Of a DNA stretch of 64,000 nt, positions 24,349 through 33,865 are shown in pieces. The notes beneath the pieces are model-generated. The model was not told the DNA's origin. It saw only the letters and a list, made by a program, of their open reading frames with translations, and searched no databases. The stretch spans positions 110,258 through 174,257 of the forward strand of contig NZ_JAHRIB010000061.1 in NCBI RefSeq assembly GCF_019090165.1. Direction: 5' to 3'. A program made the position numbers and the translations under genes. The DNA comes from Streptomyces sp. BV286 (GTDB lineage: Bacteria; Actinomycetota; Actinomycetes; Streptomycetales; Streptomycetaceae). The first letter of the stretch is position 1, and every line of letters starts with the position of its first letter.

Positions 24349-24759
24349 GCTGCCGCTTGGCTGCCGCCGGCTGGGCCGGGAGCGGTTCGGGTCGGCTCGG
24401 GCCCGCTGTGATGTGCGGGTTGTGTGTGGCTTGTCGCGCCCGCGCGGCGGAGCCGCAGGACGACACAGCCCCGCGCCCCTGGAGGGGGTGGCCCGGGGTT
24501 GGTTGTCGAGTGCGGGTGCGGCGGTGGCCGGTCGCGCCCGCGCGGCGGAGCCGCAGGACGACACAGCCCCGCGCCCCTGGAAGAAGCCGGGGCCGCGGCG
24601 GTCGTCTTTTCAGGGGCGCGCTCAGCCACCGCCGGTCCGCGCCCGTATCCCGGTGGGGCACCCCGAACCCTGGCCCCCCGCCAAGGGGCACGCGCGGTAC
24701 CTTCTTGCGGCGACCGGGCCACCGTGCGCGGCCGTACGACGTGAGATGGAGAGTGAACC
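24349..24759. repeat. Intergenic region with two copies of a ~50-bp repeat
   Basis: No gene is seen in 411 bp between two same-strand genes. A ~50-bp sequence containing CGCGGCGGAGCCGCAGGACG followed by ACACAGCCCCGCGCCCCTGG occurs at about 24433-24483 and again at 24531-24581, nearly identical. GGCGGAGCCGC inside it can fold, and its last part, CCCCGCGCCCCTGG, resembles the end of the other dispersed element. The gene to the right has GGAGAG before its GTG. Confidence 0.75.
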
Positions 24760-27700
24760 GTGAGCAACTTCGTGCGGCCGGCTGCCGAGGGCGCGGATCC
24801 GTTCGGGACGGCACGGCTGCGACGCGGGGTGCTGGACGCCTGGGCGACGAGCCCGGCGCGGTTCCGTGAGGACGCCAACTCCGAAGAGGACCTCGTCCTC
24901 GGCGGATACCGGGACCGGCTGGTCGTCGAGCTCGCGCAGAACGCCGCCGACGCCGCGTCCCGTGCGGGCGTCCCGGGACGCCTGCGGCTCACCCTCCGCG
25001 ACGGCGTCCTCGCCGCCGCCAACACCGGCGCCCCCCTGGACGCGACCGGCGTCGAATCCCTCTCCACCCTGCGTGCCTCCGCCAAGCGGGACGACAGCGA
25101 CAGCGCGGTCGGCCGCTTCGGCGTCGGCTTCGCGGCCGTCCTCGCCGTGACCGACGAACCCGCCCTGCTGGGCCGGCACGGCGGCGTCCGCTGGTCCCTC
25201 GCCGAGGCCCGCGACCTCGCCGTCGGCACCGCCCGCAACAGCCCCGGGCTCGGGGACGAGCTGCGCCGCCGCGACGGTCATGTGCCGCTGCTCCGGCTGC
25301 CGTTCGCGGCCGAGGGCGCCGCGCCGGCCCCGTACGACAGCGTCGTGGTCCTGCCGCTGCGGGACCAGGCCGCCCAGGCCCTCGCGGAGCGGCTGCTCGA
25401 CGGGATCGACGACGCCCTGCTGCTCGCCCTGCCCGGCCTCGAAGAGGTCGTCGTCGAGACCGGCGACGGCGACGTACGGACGATCAGGCGCCGCGCCGAC
25501 GACGCGGGCGGCGTGGTCGTCGAGGACTCACGGGACGGCACGACGCACTGGCGCACCGTCTCCGCCCACGGCTCCCTGGAACCCGCGCTGCTCGCGGACC
25601 GGCCCGTCGAGGAGCGGCTGCGCCTCCACTGGTCGGTCACCTGGGCCGTCCCGGTCGACGACGACGGCACCCCCGGGCGCCCCCGCACCGGCCCCGTCGT
25701 GCACGCCCCCACCCCCAGCGACGAACCCCTCGGCGTGCCCGCGCTGCTGATCGCCTCGCTGCCGCTCGACACCACCCGCCGCCATGCCGCTCCCGGACCG
25801 CTCACCGACTTCCTGGTGCAGCGCGCGGCGGACGCGTACGTCGAACTGCTGACCGCCTGGCGGCCCGTGACCACCGGAACCATCGGCCTGGTGCCCGGCC
25901 CGCTCGGCAAGGGCGAGCTGGACGGGGCCCTGCGACTGGCGATCCTCGACCGGCTGCCGCGGGCCGCGTTCCTGCCGCCCGCCGTCGAGCCGGGCGACGA
26001 CCCCGACCTCCCCGAGGCCCTGCGCCCCCGCGACGCCGAGGTGGTGGAGGGCGCCGGAGCCGAGACCGTACGGGTCCTCGCGGAGGTGCTGCCCAGCCTG
26101 CTGCCCGCCGGGCTCGAACGGCGTGCGGAACTGCGCACGCTGGGGGTGGCGCGCGTGCCGCTGACCGAAGCGGTCGACCGGCTCGCGGGCCTGGAGAAGG
26201 ACCCCGAGTGGTGGCGTCGCCTGTACGACAGCCTGGCCGGGGTCGACCCGGACCGGCTGTCCGGACTGCCCGTTCCGCTCGCCGACGGACGTACGACGAT
26301 CGGGCCCCGGCAGGTCCTGCTGCCCACCGCGGAGGGGGCCCAGGCCGCGCCCGACGCCCTCGCCCGGCTCGGCCTGAAGGTCGCCCACCCGGACGCCGTC
26401 CATCCGCTCCTGGAGAAGCAGGGCGCCCTGCCCGCCACCCCCCGGGCCGTCCTGACCACACCGCAGGTCCGCGCGGCCGTCGCCGCCTCCCTCGACGACG
26501 ACCGCGGCGGCTGGGACGACGACACCCCCGACGCCGAGGAACTGGCCGACACCGTCCTCGCCCTGGTCCGCGACGCCGCCCTCGAACCCGGCGACGAACC
26601 CTGGCTCGGCGCCCTCGCACTCCCCGACGAGGAGGGCGAACTCGTCCCGGCCGGCGAACTCGTCCTCCCCGGCAGTCCTTTCGCCCGCGTGATGCGGGAG
26701 GACGAACTCGCCTCGGTGGACGGCGAGTTGGCCGAGCGCTGGGGAGAGCAGCCGCTCGCCGCCTGTGGCGTCCTGGCGAACTTCACCCTCGTACGCGCCA
26801 CGGACGTCGTCCTGGACCCCGACGAACTGGAGCCGCGGGAAGGGGACTTCGCCGAACCCGACGACGCGGGACTCCTCGACGCCGTGGACGTCTGGTGCGA
26901 GGACGTCCTCGACCGGCTGCCGGACTCACCCGTGCCGCCCGTCGCCACGGAACTCGTCGCCGTACGGGATCTCGACCTCGTGGACGACGACCGCTGGCCC
27001 GAGGCCCTGGCCCTGCTGTCCCGCCCCCCGCTGCGGGACGCCATCACCCAGCCGGTCCGGGTCCTGCTGGCGGACGGGACGCACGAGATCGTCCGGCCGT
27101 ACACCGCCTGGTGGCTGCGCGGGCACCCGGTGCTCGACGGCCGCCGCCCGGCCGGTCTGCGCGCCGAGGGCGGCGACCCGCTCCTGCACGGTCTGTACGA
27201 CGCCGTCGACGCCACCGGATTCGACGACGAGCAGGTCCTGCGGGCGCTGGGCGTCCGCACGTCCGTGTCCGCCCTGCTCGCCGAGCCCGGCGGCGGTGCC
27301 GAACTCCTCGACCGGCTCGCCGACCCCGACCGGGAGGTCTCGGCGACCCAGTTGCACGCCCTGTACTGCGCGTTGGCCGACCTCGACCCCGACCAGGTCA
27401 CCCTGCCCGACGAACTGCGGGCCGTCGTGGACGGCCAGGTGCGGGTCGTGGACGCGGCCGACGCCGTGGTCGTCGACTCGCCCGACCTGCTGCCCTTCAC
27501 CGGCGGCACGCCCCTGCTGCCCGTACGGCCGTCGCGGGCCGCCGACCTGGCCGAGCTGTTCCAGGTCCGGCGGCTGAGCGAGTCCGTCACCGGCGAGGTG
27601 ACGAGCGAGGGCTCCGAGCACGACGTACCGGAATCCGTACGGGTCCTGCTGGGCCCGTCGACCCCCGCGACCTACGTCGAGCACGAGGAGCTCTTCGTCG

Positions 27701-27882
27701 ACGGCACCGAACTCGACTGGCGCCGCACCCGCGACGGCGTCCTGCACGCCGCCACCCTGGAGGGCGTCGCCGCCGGTCTGGCCTGGGCGGCCGGCCAGTG
27801 GCCCCGCCGCTTCGAGGTCGCCGCCCTGCTGGAGGACTCGTCCAGGACGGACGAGCTGGCGCGGGACCGCTGGTTCGACTGA
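24760..27882 (+). CDS. Sacsin/HSP90-like ATPase-domain protein (1040 aa)
   Basis: 1040-residue cytosolic protein whose first ~200 residues carry a GHKL (HSP90/sacsin-type) nucleotide-binding fold. The N-box is ELAQNAADAA (57-66), the G1-like AAANTGAPLD (86-95), and the G2-like GRFGVGFAAVL (118-128). The remaining ~800 residues are acidic, with many Asp/Glu, and resemble the long actinobacterial sacsin_N proteins with no assigned activity. A chaperone-like or defence-like role is possible from the fold; nothing in the neighbourhood settles it. GTG 24760 follows GGAGAG. A 12-bp hairpin follows the stop. Confidence 0.82.
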   Translation: MSNFVRPAAEGADPFGTARLRRGVLDAWATSPARFREDANSEEDLVLGGYRDRLVVELAQNAADAASRAGVPGRLRLTLRDGVLAAANTGAPLDATGVESLSTLRASAKRDDSDSAVGRFGVGFAAVLAVTDEPALLGRHGGVRWSLAEARDLAVGTARNSPGLGDELRRRDGHVPLLRLPFAAEGAAPAPYDSVVVLPLRDQAAQALAERLLDGIDDALLLALPGLEEVVVETGDGDVRTIRRRADDAGGVVVEDSRDGTTHWRTVSAHGSLEPALLADRPVEERLRLHWSVTWAVPVDDDGTPGRPRTGPVVHAPTPSDEPLGVPALLIASLPLDTTRRHAAPGPLTDFLVQRAADAYVELLTAWRPVTTGTIGLVPGPLGKGELDGALRLAILDRLPRAAFLPPAVEPGDDPDLPEALRPRDAEVVEGAGAETVRVLAEVLPSLLPAGLERRAELRTLGVARVPLTEAVDRLAGLEKDPEWWRRLYDSLAGVDPDRLSGLPVPLADGRTTIGPRQVLLPTAEGAQAAPDALARLGLKVAHPDAVHPLLEKQGALPATPRAVLTTPQVRAAVAASLDDDRGGWDDDTPDAEELADTVLALVRDAALEPGDEPWLGALALPDEEGELVPAGELVLPGSPFARVMREDELASVDGELAERWGEQPLAACGVLANFTLVRATDVVLDPDELEPREGDFAEPDDAGLLDAVDVWCEDVLDRLPDSPVPPVATELVAVRDLDLVDDDRWPEALALLSRPPLRDAITQPVRVLLADGTHEIVRPYTAWWLRGHPVLDGRRPAGLRAEGGDPLLHGLYDAVDATGFDDEQVLRALGVRTSVSALLAEPGGGAELLDRLADPDREVSATQLHALYCALADLDPDQVTLPDELRAVVDGQVRVVDAADAVVVDSPDLLPFTGGTPLLPVRPSRAADLAELFQVRRLSESVTGEVTSEGSEHDVPESVRVLLGPSTPATYVEHEELFVDGTELDWRRTRDGVLHAATLEGVAAGLAWAAGQWPRRFEVAALLEDSSRTDELARDRWFD

Positions 27883-27889
27883 GCTCGGC

Positions 27890-27920
27890 GTGAACCGGGC
27901 CGACCCCGGGCCCGGTTCAC
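27890..27920 (+). terminator. Hairpin terminator after sacsin-like gene
   Basis: GTGAACCGGGCC (27890-27901) pairs perfectly with GGCCCGGTTCAC (27909-27920), 7 nt after the stop codon. Three GGTCCGGTT-type repeats follow to 27960. Confidence 0.75.
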
Positions 27921-28127
27921 GCAGGTCCGGTTGGTGCAGGTCCGGTTCGTCCGGGTCCGGGGGTGAATGCCGATGACCTTGGTCACGCGTGTGCAAAAGA
28001 TTCACCACACGTACAACCATTCACCCCTGACACGCATCTGATCACCCGAGTCAACAGACTCCCCGATCACTCGGGCCCCAGACGTGAAGAACTGCCGTCG
28101 GGGTCCCTTTCTCCATCAGGGGAACGC

Positions 28128-29060
28128 ATGCGTATACGTGCCACCGTGGCTGCCGTCACCGGCGCCCTGGCTCTCTCCGCCTTCGCCGTTCCGGCCGCAC
28201 AGGCCGACGGCTCCGCGATCTCGCGCGCGGACGTCGCGAAGGTTCTCGACGCCGCTCACGCCGCTTCCGGCAAGGCCGGCTCCCGTGTCGCCGCCGGTGC
28301 GGCGGCCGACGCGCCGTACGCGCTCGACGCGAGCGTCTCCGACGTGAAGATCAACAACGGCAAGGCCATCGTGGCCGGCACGACCAAGCAGGTCACCGTC
28401 CCGACGACGTTCACGCTGACGCACGCCGCCGACGTGGACATCGCCGCCCCCGACTTCATCGTCGACGTGGAGATCTACCGCGGGTCCTTCGCGGAGCCGG
28501 ACAACTACCTCTTCGGCGACCTGCTCCCGACCTGCACGCCGGTCTCCGCCACCGTCGCCTCCTGCAAGGGCACCATCGACGCCCGCCCGGGCGACGGTGA
28601 GCTGTTCAACTCCGACGCCGGCACGTGGACGGCCAACGCCTACGCCGTCGCCTTCAACGGCCAGGACCCGGGCGCCGACGACTTCGACGTCACCAAGGTC
28701 GGTGTCGCCGAGCAGGACAAGGTCGGCACCACCAAGGTCCAGCGGTTCTCCAAGCTCACCGTCAACGCCTCCCCGGAGCCCGTGAAGAAGGGCAAGACCA
28801 TCACGGTCAAGGGCGCCCTGACCCGCGCCAACTGGGACACGAACAAGTACGCCGGCTACACCGTCCAGCCGGTGAAGCTCCAGTTCAAGAAGAAGGGCAC
28901 GACCACCTACGTGGACGTCAAGACGGTCAAGTCCGCCTCGGCCGGTGCCCTGAAGACCACGGTCAAGGCTTCGGCCGACGGCTACTTCCGTTACAACTTC
29001 GCGGGTACGACGACGACTCCGGCGGTCAAGGCCGCGGGTGACTTCGTCGACGTGAACTAG
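28128..29060 (+). CDS. Secreted protein of unknown function (310 aa)
   Basis: Sec-type signal peptide MRIRATVAAVTGALALSAFA with cleavage after PAAQA, then a 280-residue extracellular protein. The mature part contains two Cys (LLPTCTPVSATVASCKG), probably a disulfide. The C-terminal segment, SPEPVKKGKTITVKGALTRA ... YAGYTVQPVKLQFKKKGTTT, looks like a beta-sandwich domain of the sort seen in surface or adhesion proteins. Codons are unusually uniform and optimal (almost only -C/-G endings with AAG/GTC/ACC), suggesting high expression. AGGGGA precedes the ATG. It is followed by a strong double hairpin. Database names such as 'calcium-binding protein' exist for similar sequences but no binding motif is visible. 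Confidence 0.8.
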   Translation: MRIRATVAAVTGALALSAFAVPAAQADGSAISRADVAKVLDAAHAASGKAGSRVAAGAAADAPYALDASVSDVKINNGKAIVAGTTKQVTVPTTFTLTHAADVDIAAPDFIVDVEIYRGSFAEPDNYLFGDLLPTCTPVSATVASCKGTIDARPGDGELFNSDAGTWTANAYAVAFNGQDPGADDFDVTKVGVAEQDKVGTTKVQRFSKLTVNASPEPVKKGKTITVKGALTRANWDTNKYAGYTVQPVKLQFKKKGTTTYVDVKTVKSASAGALKTTVKASADGYFRYNFAGTTTTPAVKAAGDFVDVN

Positions 29061-29099
29061 TTTCCTCGGTTTTCTCGGTCTGCTCCGACTTCTCCGTCG

Positions 29100-29139
29100 G
29101 CCGACGGCCCCATGCCCGGGTGGGTGTGGGGCCGTCGGC
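29100..29139 (+). terminator. Hairpin terminator after secreted-protein gene
   Basis: GCCGACGGCCCCA (29100-29112) pairs over 13 bp with TGGGGCCGTCGGC (29127-29139), 40 nt after the stop of the 310-aa gene. Confidence 0.8.
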
Positions 29140-29145
29140 GTGTGC

Positions 29146-29210
29146 GGCTGGTCGCGTCGCAGTTCCCACCGGGCCCCTTTTCAGGGGCGCGGGGAACTGC
29201 GCGACCAGCC
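29146..29210. terminator. Inverted pair of dispersed elements, probable bidirectional terminator
   Basis: GGCTGGTCGCG...CGCAGTTCCC on the left pairs with GGGAACTGCGCGACCAGCC on the right. They are two facing copies of the dispersed intergenic element, located between the convergent secreted-protein and P-type ATPase genes. The long stem would stop transcription from both sides. Confidence 0.7.
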
Positions 29211-29263
29211 TCCACCGGGCCACACCTGGCCCACGGCCGTCAGCGCCCCTCCCCGCGGAAGCC

Positions 29264-31672
29264 CTACGCGGGGAACCGCCGGTCGACCAGCCTCCACGCG
29301 AGTTCCAGCACGGCCGCCCCGGCCACCGCGATGCCGACGGCGGTCCACGGCATCGTCGTCCCCACCAGCTTCAGCGCGAAGAACTCCTGCAGCCACGGCA
29401 CCACGAGCACGATCAGGAACCCGAACCCCATCGCGGCCACCAGGCCCACCCGCCACCACGTGTACGGCCGGGCGACGATCGCCAGCACCCACATGGACAC
29501 CAGGAACAGCGTCAGCGTCGCGGCACTCGTCTCCGCGTCCAACGCCCCCTCACCCGTGTAATGGTGACGGGCGATCAGATACGTGCTGAAGGTGGCGACG
29601 GCCGCGACGACCCCGCCCGGAATCGAGTACCGCATCACCCGCCGTACGAAGTGCGGCCGGGCCCGCTCCTTGTTGGGCGCGAGCGCCAGGAAGAACGCCG
29701 GCACGCCGATCGTCAGCGTCGACAGCAGCGTCAGGTGCCGCGGCAGGAACGGGTACTCCACCTGCCAGCACACCACCAGCACGGCCAGCAGCACCGAGTA
29801 CACCGTCTTCACCAGGAACAGCGTCGCGACGCGCGTGATGTTCCCGATGACCCGGCGCCCCTCCGCGACCACCGAGGGCAGCGTCGCGAAGCTGTTGTTG
29901 AGCAGCACGATCTGGGCGACCGCCCGGGTGGCCTCCGAGCCCGAGCCCATCGCCACGCCGATGTCGGCGTCCTTCAGGGCGAGCACGTCGTTCACCCCGT
30001 CGCCGGTCATCGCCACCGTGTGACCGTTCGACTGGAGCGCTCCCACCATGTCGCGCTTCTGCTGCGGGGTGACCCGCCCGAACACCGCACCCTCGTCCAG
30101 GGCCTTGGCCATCTCCTCCTGCCCGGCGGGGAGCCGGCGCGCGTCGACCGTGGCGGAGGCGCCGGGCAGTCCCAGCTTGGCGGCGACGGCGCCGACCGAG
30201 ACGGCGTTGTCGCCGGAGATCACCTTGGCCCGTACGTCCTGCTCCGCGAAGTACCGCAGGGTGTCCGCCGCGTCGGGACGCAGCCGCTGCTCCAGTACGA
30301 CGAGCGCGGTCGGCAGCGCGCCCTCCTGCGCCCGCGGGTCGTCGAGGTCCCGGTCGGCCCGGGCGAGCAACAGGACCCGCAGCCCCTGCTCGTTGAGGTG
30401 CTCGGTCTCGGCCAGCGCGGGGTCCTCGGCGGGCAGCAGCACGTCCGGGGCGCCCAGCAGCCACGTACTCGATCCGCCGTCGCCCTCGTCGAAGGACGCC
30501 CCGCTGTACTTGCGCGCGGAGGAGAAGGGCAGCGCTGCGACACAGCGCCAGCCCTCGCTGTCCGGGTAGGCGTCGATGATCGCCTGGAGCGAGGCGTTCG
30601 GCCGGGGGTCGGACGCGCCGAAGGCGCCCAGCACCTTCCGCAGGTACGACTCGTCGCCGCCGTCCAGGGGCCGCAGCGCGGTGACGTCCATGCCGCCCTC
30701 GGTGAGCGTGCCCGTCTTGTCGAGGCAGACCGTGTCGACGCGGGCGAGGCCCTCGATGGCCGGAAGTTCCTGCACGAGGCACTGTTTCCGGCCGAGTCTG
30801 ATGACGCCGATCGCGAAGGCCACCGAGGTGAGCAGGACCAGGCCCTCCGGGACCATGGGCACGATGCCGCCGACGGCACGCGCGATCGAGTCCTTGAAGT
30901 CGTTGTCCTTGCTGACGAGTTGGGTGATGGCCAGGCCGACGGCGGCCGGGACCAGCATCCACGTCACGTACTTGAGGATGGTGGAGATACCGGTCCGCAG
31001 TTCGGAGTGGACGAGGGTGAAGCGGCTCGCCTCCTCGGCGAGTTGCGCCGCGTACGCCTCGCGCCCCACCTTCGTCGCGGTGAACGCGCCGCCGCCGGCC
31101 ACCACGAAGCTGCCCGACATGACCTGGTCGCCGGGCTGTTTGACGACCGGGTCGGCCTCACCGGTCAGCAGCGACTCGTCGATCTCCAGGCCGTCGGTCT
31201 CGGCGCACTCGCCGTCCACGACGATCTTGTCGCCCGGACCGATCTCGATCAGGTCCCCGAGCACGATCTCGGAGGTGCCGACCTCGGCGGCGGCCCCGTC
31301 CCGCCGGACGGTCGGCCGCGCCTCACCGATCACCGCGAGCGAGTCCAGGGTCTTCTTCGCGCGCAGCTCCTGAATGATGCCGATCCCCGTGTTCGCGAGG
31401 ATCACATAGCCGAACAGGCTGTCCTGGAACGGCGCGACGAACATCATGACCAGCCAGAGCACACCGATGATCGCGTTGAACCGGGTGAAGACGTTCGCCC
31501 GGACGATGTCGGCCGTGGAACGACTGCTGCGCACGGGTACGTCGTTGACCTCGCCCCGCGCCACCCGCTCGGCGACCTCGGCCGAGCTGAGGCCCGCCGC
31601 CCTCGGCGCGGGGCCGGGTATGGGCCGGGGATGCACAGGGTCGAGTTCGGTGCCCGCGTCGATGTGCGTCAT
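29264..31672 (-). CDS. P-type cation-transporting ATPase, CtpE-like
   Basis: 802-residue P-type ATPase. The mycobacterial CtpE group to which it is closest transports Ca2+. The A-domain loop is LTGEADPVVK (169-178), the TM4 motif VPEGLVL (274-280), the phosphorylation site CLDKTGTLTEGG with Asp318, and the hinge MTGDGVNDVLALKDADIGVA. About ten membrane helices are visible, including FNAIIGVLWLVMMFVAPF, TWMLVPAAVGLAITQLV and the C-terminal cluster. No N-terminal metal-binding Cys motif and no CPC are present, arguing against a heavy-metal pump. The ATG at 31672 is followed by a Pro-rich leader. Convergent with the secreted-protein gene. Confidence 0.9.
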   Translation of the reverse strand: MTHIDAGTELDPVHPRPIPGPAPRAAGLSSAEVAERVARGEVNDVPVRSSRSTADIVRANVFTRFNAIIGVLWLVMMFVAPFQDSLFGYVILANTGIGIIQELRAKKTLDSLAVIGEARPTVRRDGAAAEVGTSEIVLGDLIEIGPGDKIVVDGECAETDGLEIDESLLTGEADPVVKQPGDQVMSGSFVVAGGGAFTATKVGREAYAAQLAEEASRFTLVHSELRTGISTILKYVTWMLVPAAVGLAITQLVSKDNDFKDSIARAVGGIVPMVPEGLVLLTSVAFAIGVIRLGRKQCLVQELPAIEGLARVDTVCLDKTGTLTEGGMDVTALRPLDGGDESYLRKVLGAFGASDPRPNASLQAIIDAYPDSEGWRCVAALPFSSARKYSGASFDEGDGGSSTWLLGAPDVLLPAEDPALAETEHLNEQGLRVLLLARADRDLDDPRAQEGALPTALVVLEQRLRPDAADTLRYFAEQDVRAKVISGDNAVSVGAVAAKLGLPGASATVDARRLPAGQEEMAKALDEGAVFGRVTPQQKRDMVGALQSNGHTVAMTGDGVNDVLALKDADIGVAMGSGSEATRAVAQIVLLNNSFATLPSVVAEGRRVIGNITRVATLFLVKTVYSVLLAVLVVCWQVEYPFLPRHLTLLSTLTIGVPAFFLALAPNKERARPHFVRRVMRYSIPGGVVAAVATFSTYLIARHHYTGEGALDAETSAATLTLFLVSMWVLAIVARPYTWWRVGLVAAMGFGFLIVLVVPWLQEFFALKLVGTTMPWTAVGIAVAGAAVLELAWRLVDRRFPA

Positions 31673-31880
31673 GCATCCGACGGTACGGGGGGATATACGG
31701 CTTCACCCGCCGAGTGCGGCAAAGATCCGACCAGGGGAGGACCCGAATGCTGCCGTGGTAGTACGGGACGCTCCCCGGCCGGCATGCCTCGTCCGCGACG
31801 GGCGGTGGCGGACGGTGGCTGGTGAGGCCGGTCGCGCGGGTTCCCGGCCCGGGAGGGCGCAGGCGTCCGGCGATCCGGAG

Positions 31881-32216
31881 CTACTGCGGGTCGGTGCGGG
31901 CCGGGTGCGCGGACCCCTGCTGCGTCCCCTGCGTGTCCTGCGGCGCCTGCGTGTCCTGCGGGGCGTCCGGACCGGCCGCGTCCCGCCTGATCGCCGCCTC
32001 GCGTCCGCGCACGTACCAGATGCCGATCAGGCCGAGGCCGGATCCGGCCAGGCAGGTCCACAGCCACCACAGGTGTCCGTCGTCGTCGAGACGGCCGTAG
32101 AACGGCAGCTGCGCCAGGAAGAGGACGAACCAGAGGATCGTGCCACCCGTGATGGTGGCGACCACGGGACCCTCCAGGGGTTCCGGTGCCTCATGTGTCG
32201 GTGTCCACTTCGCCAT
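31881..32216 (-). CDS. DUF2530 membrane protein
   Basis: 111-residue small membrane protein. HEAPEPLEGPVVATITGGTI leads into helix 1 ILWFVLFLAQLPF, and helix 2 is LWWLWTCLAGSGLGLIGIWY, as in the DUF2530 family. The C-terminus is a repetitive polar tail (DAPQDTQAPQDTQGTQQGSA). Function unknown. It is divergent from the purine permease with 151 bp between them; the 208 bp downstream to the P-type ATPase gene hold no recognisable gene. Confidence 0.85.
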   Translation of the reverse strand: MAKWTPTHEAPEPLEGPVVATITGGTILWFVLFLAQLPFYGRLDDDGHLWWLWTCLAGSGLGLIGIWYVRGREAAIRRDAAGPDAPQDTQAPQDTQGTQQGSAHPARTDPQ

Positions 32217-32367
32217 GGGCCACAGCTTACGAGGTGATCAGGTCTACGCGCGGAGATAGCGTTCTCCGTGACGTATGTTCATACTGAAACTGTTTACTTC
32301 TGGCCACTTACATTCGTATGAAACGCCAAATGGGCATCGGGATGTCCGCTGGTGATGAGGTCTTCAC

Positions 32368-33819
32368 ATGCCCACCTCGGCCCCCGCCAAGGCTCCCGCG
32401 CCCAAGGAGCCGGACCCCCGGTCCGCCCACGGCGCCCTCGACCGCTACTTCCGGATCTCCGAGCGCGGCAGCACCCTGCCGCGTGAGATCCGGGGCGGGT
32501 TCGCCACCTTCTTCGCGATGGCCTACATCATCGTGCTGAACCCGATCATCCTGGGCAGCGCGAAGGACATGTACGGGCACCAGCTCGACAACGGACAGCT
32601 GGTCACCGCGACCGCGCTGACCGCCGCCTTCACCACCCTCCTGATGGGCGTCATCGGCAACGTACCGATCGCCCTTGCCGCCGGGCTCGGTGTGAACACG
32701 GTCGTCGCGCTGCAGCTGGCGCCCCGCATGTCCTGGCCGGACGCCATGGGCATGGTCGTACTGGCCGGCTTCGTGGTCATGCTGCTGGTCGCCACGGGTC
32801 TGCGGGAGCGCGTGATGAGCGCCGTGCCGCTCGGCCTGCGCAAGGGCATCGCGATCGGCATCGGCCTGTTCATCATGCTGATCGGCCTGGTCGACTCGGG
32901 CTTCGTCTCGCGCATCCCGGACGCCGCTCAGACGACCGTGCCGCTGCAGCTCGGCGGGACCGGGCACCTCGACGGCTGGCCCGTCCTGGTCTTCGTCCTC
33001 GGCACGCTCCTCACGCTGGCGCTGATCGTGCGCAAGGTGCCGGGCGCGATCCTCATCTCGATCGTCGCGATGACGGTGGTCGCCGTGGTGATCAACGCGG
33101 TCGCCGAGGTGCCCTCCTGGGGCCTGACCACGCCGAAGTGGCCCGGCAACCCGGTCGCCAGCCCCGACTTCGGGCTGGTCGGCGAGGTGAGTCTCTTCGG
33201 TGGCTTCGGCAAGGTCGGCGTACTGACCGGCGTGCTGTTCGTCTTCACGGTCCTGCTGTCGTGCTTCTTCGACGCGATGGGCACGATCATGGGCATCGGC
33301 GACGAGGCGGAACTGACCGACAAGAACGGCAACATGCCGGGCATCAACAAGGTGCTCTTCGTCGACGGCATCGCGGTCGCCGCGGGCGGTGCGACCTCCT
33401 CGTCGGCGACCACCTGCTTCGTGGAGTCCACGGCGGGCGTCGGCGAGGGCGCCCGCACCGGCTTCGCGAACGTCGTCACCGGCGGTCTCTTCGGCGTCGC
33501 GCTCTTCCTCACCCCGGTCGCCACGATGGTCCCGTCCCAGGCCGCCACGCCCGCGCTGCTCGCGGTCGGCTTCCTGATCCTGTCCGGCTCGATCCGGCAG
33601 ATCGACTGGAGCGACCACACCATCGCGATCCCGGCGTTCGTGACGATGATGATGATGCCGTTCACGTACTCGATCACGAACGGCATCGGCATGGGCTTCA
33701 TCACGTTCGTCGTGCTGCGGCTGGCGGCCGGGCGCGGGCGTGACGTGCCGGTCGCGATGTACGTGGTGTCGGCGGTCTTCGCCTTCTACTACCTGATGCC
33801 GGCGCTGGGCCTGACCTGA
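32368..33819 (+). CDS. NCS2-family purine (guanine/hypoxanthine-type) permease, AzgA-like
   Basis: 483-residue, ~12-helix nucleobase:cation symporter. The AzgA/GhxP branch is indicated by REIRGGFATFFAMAYIIVLN, NVPIALAAGLGVNTVVAL, GLRKGIAIGIGLFIMLIGLV, CFFDAMGTIMGIGDEAELTD and LFVDGIAVAAGGATSSSATT with CFVESTAGVGEGARTGFAN. The last two stretches carry the substrate-binding residues of the family. Hypoxanthine, guanine or adenine uptake is expected. The ATG at 32368 yields a Pro-rich N-terminus. Upstream there are two related sites, TTCATACTGAA (32278-32288) and TTCGTATGAA (32313-32322). Confidence 0.93.
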   Translation: MPTSAPAKAPAPKEPDPRSAHGALDRYFRISERGSTLPREIRGGFATFFAMAYIIVLNPIILGSAKDMYGHQLDNGQLVTATALTAAFTTLLMGVIGNVPIALAAGLGVNTVVALQLAPRMSWPDAMGMVVLAGFVVMLLVATGLRERVMSAVPLGLRKGIAIGIGLFIMLIGLVDSGFVSRIPDAAQTTVPLQLGGTGHLDGWPVLVFVLGTLLTLALIVRKVPGAILISIVAMTVVAVVINAVAEVPSWGLTTPKWPGNPVASPDFGLVGEVSLFGGFGKVGVLTGVLFVFTVLLSCFFDAMGTIMGIGDEAELTDKNGNMPGINKVLFVDGIAVAAGGATSSSATTCFVESTAGVGEGARTGFANVVTGGLFGVALFLTPVATMVPSQAATPALLAVGFLILSGSIRQIDWSDHTIAIPAFVTMMMMPFTYSITNGIGMGFITFVVLRLAAGRGRDVPVAMYVVSAVFAFYYLMPALGLT

Positions 33820-33841
33820 GCCCCGGCCCGCCGCGGGCTCA
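33817..33841 (+). terminator. Hairpin overlapping the permease stop codon
   Basis: TGAGCCC (33817-33823) pairs with GGGCTCA (33835-33841), with further GC pairing in the loop. It starts at the TGA of the purine permease and lies in the short gap before the convergent ribbon-helix-helix gene. Confidence 0.6.
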
Positions 33842-33865
33842 CATGACCGCGCGGAATGGCCGGGT

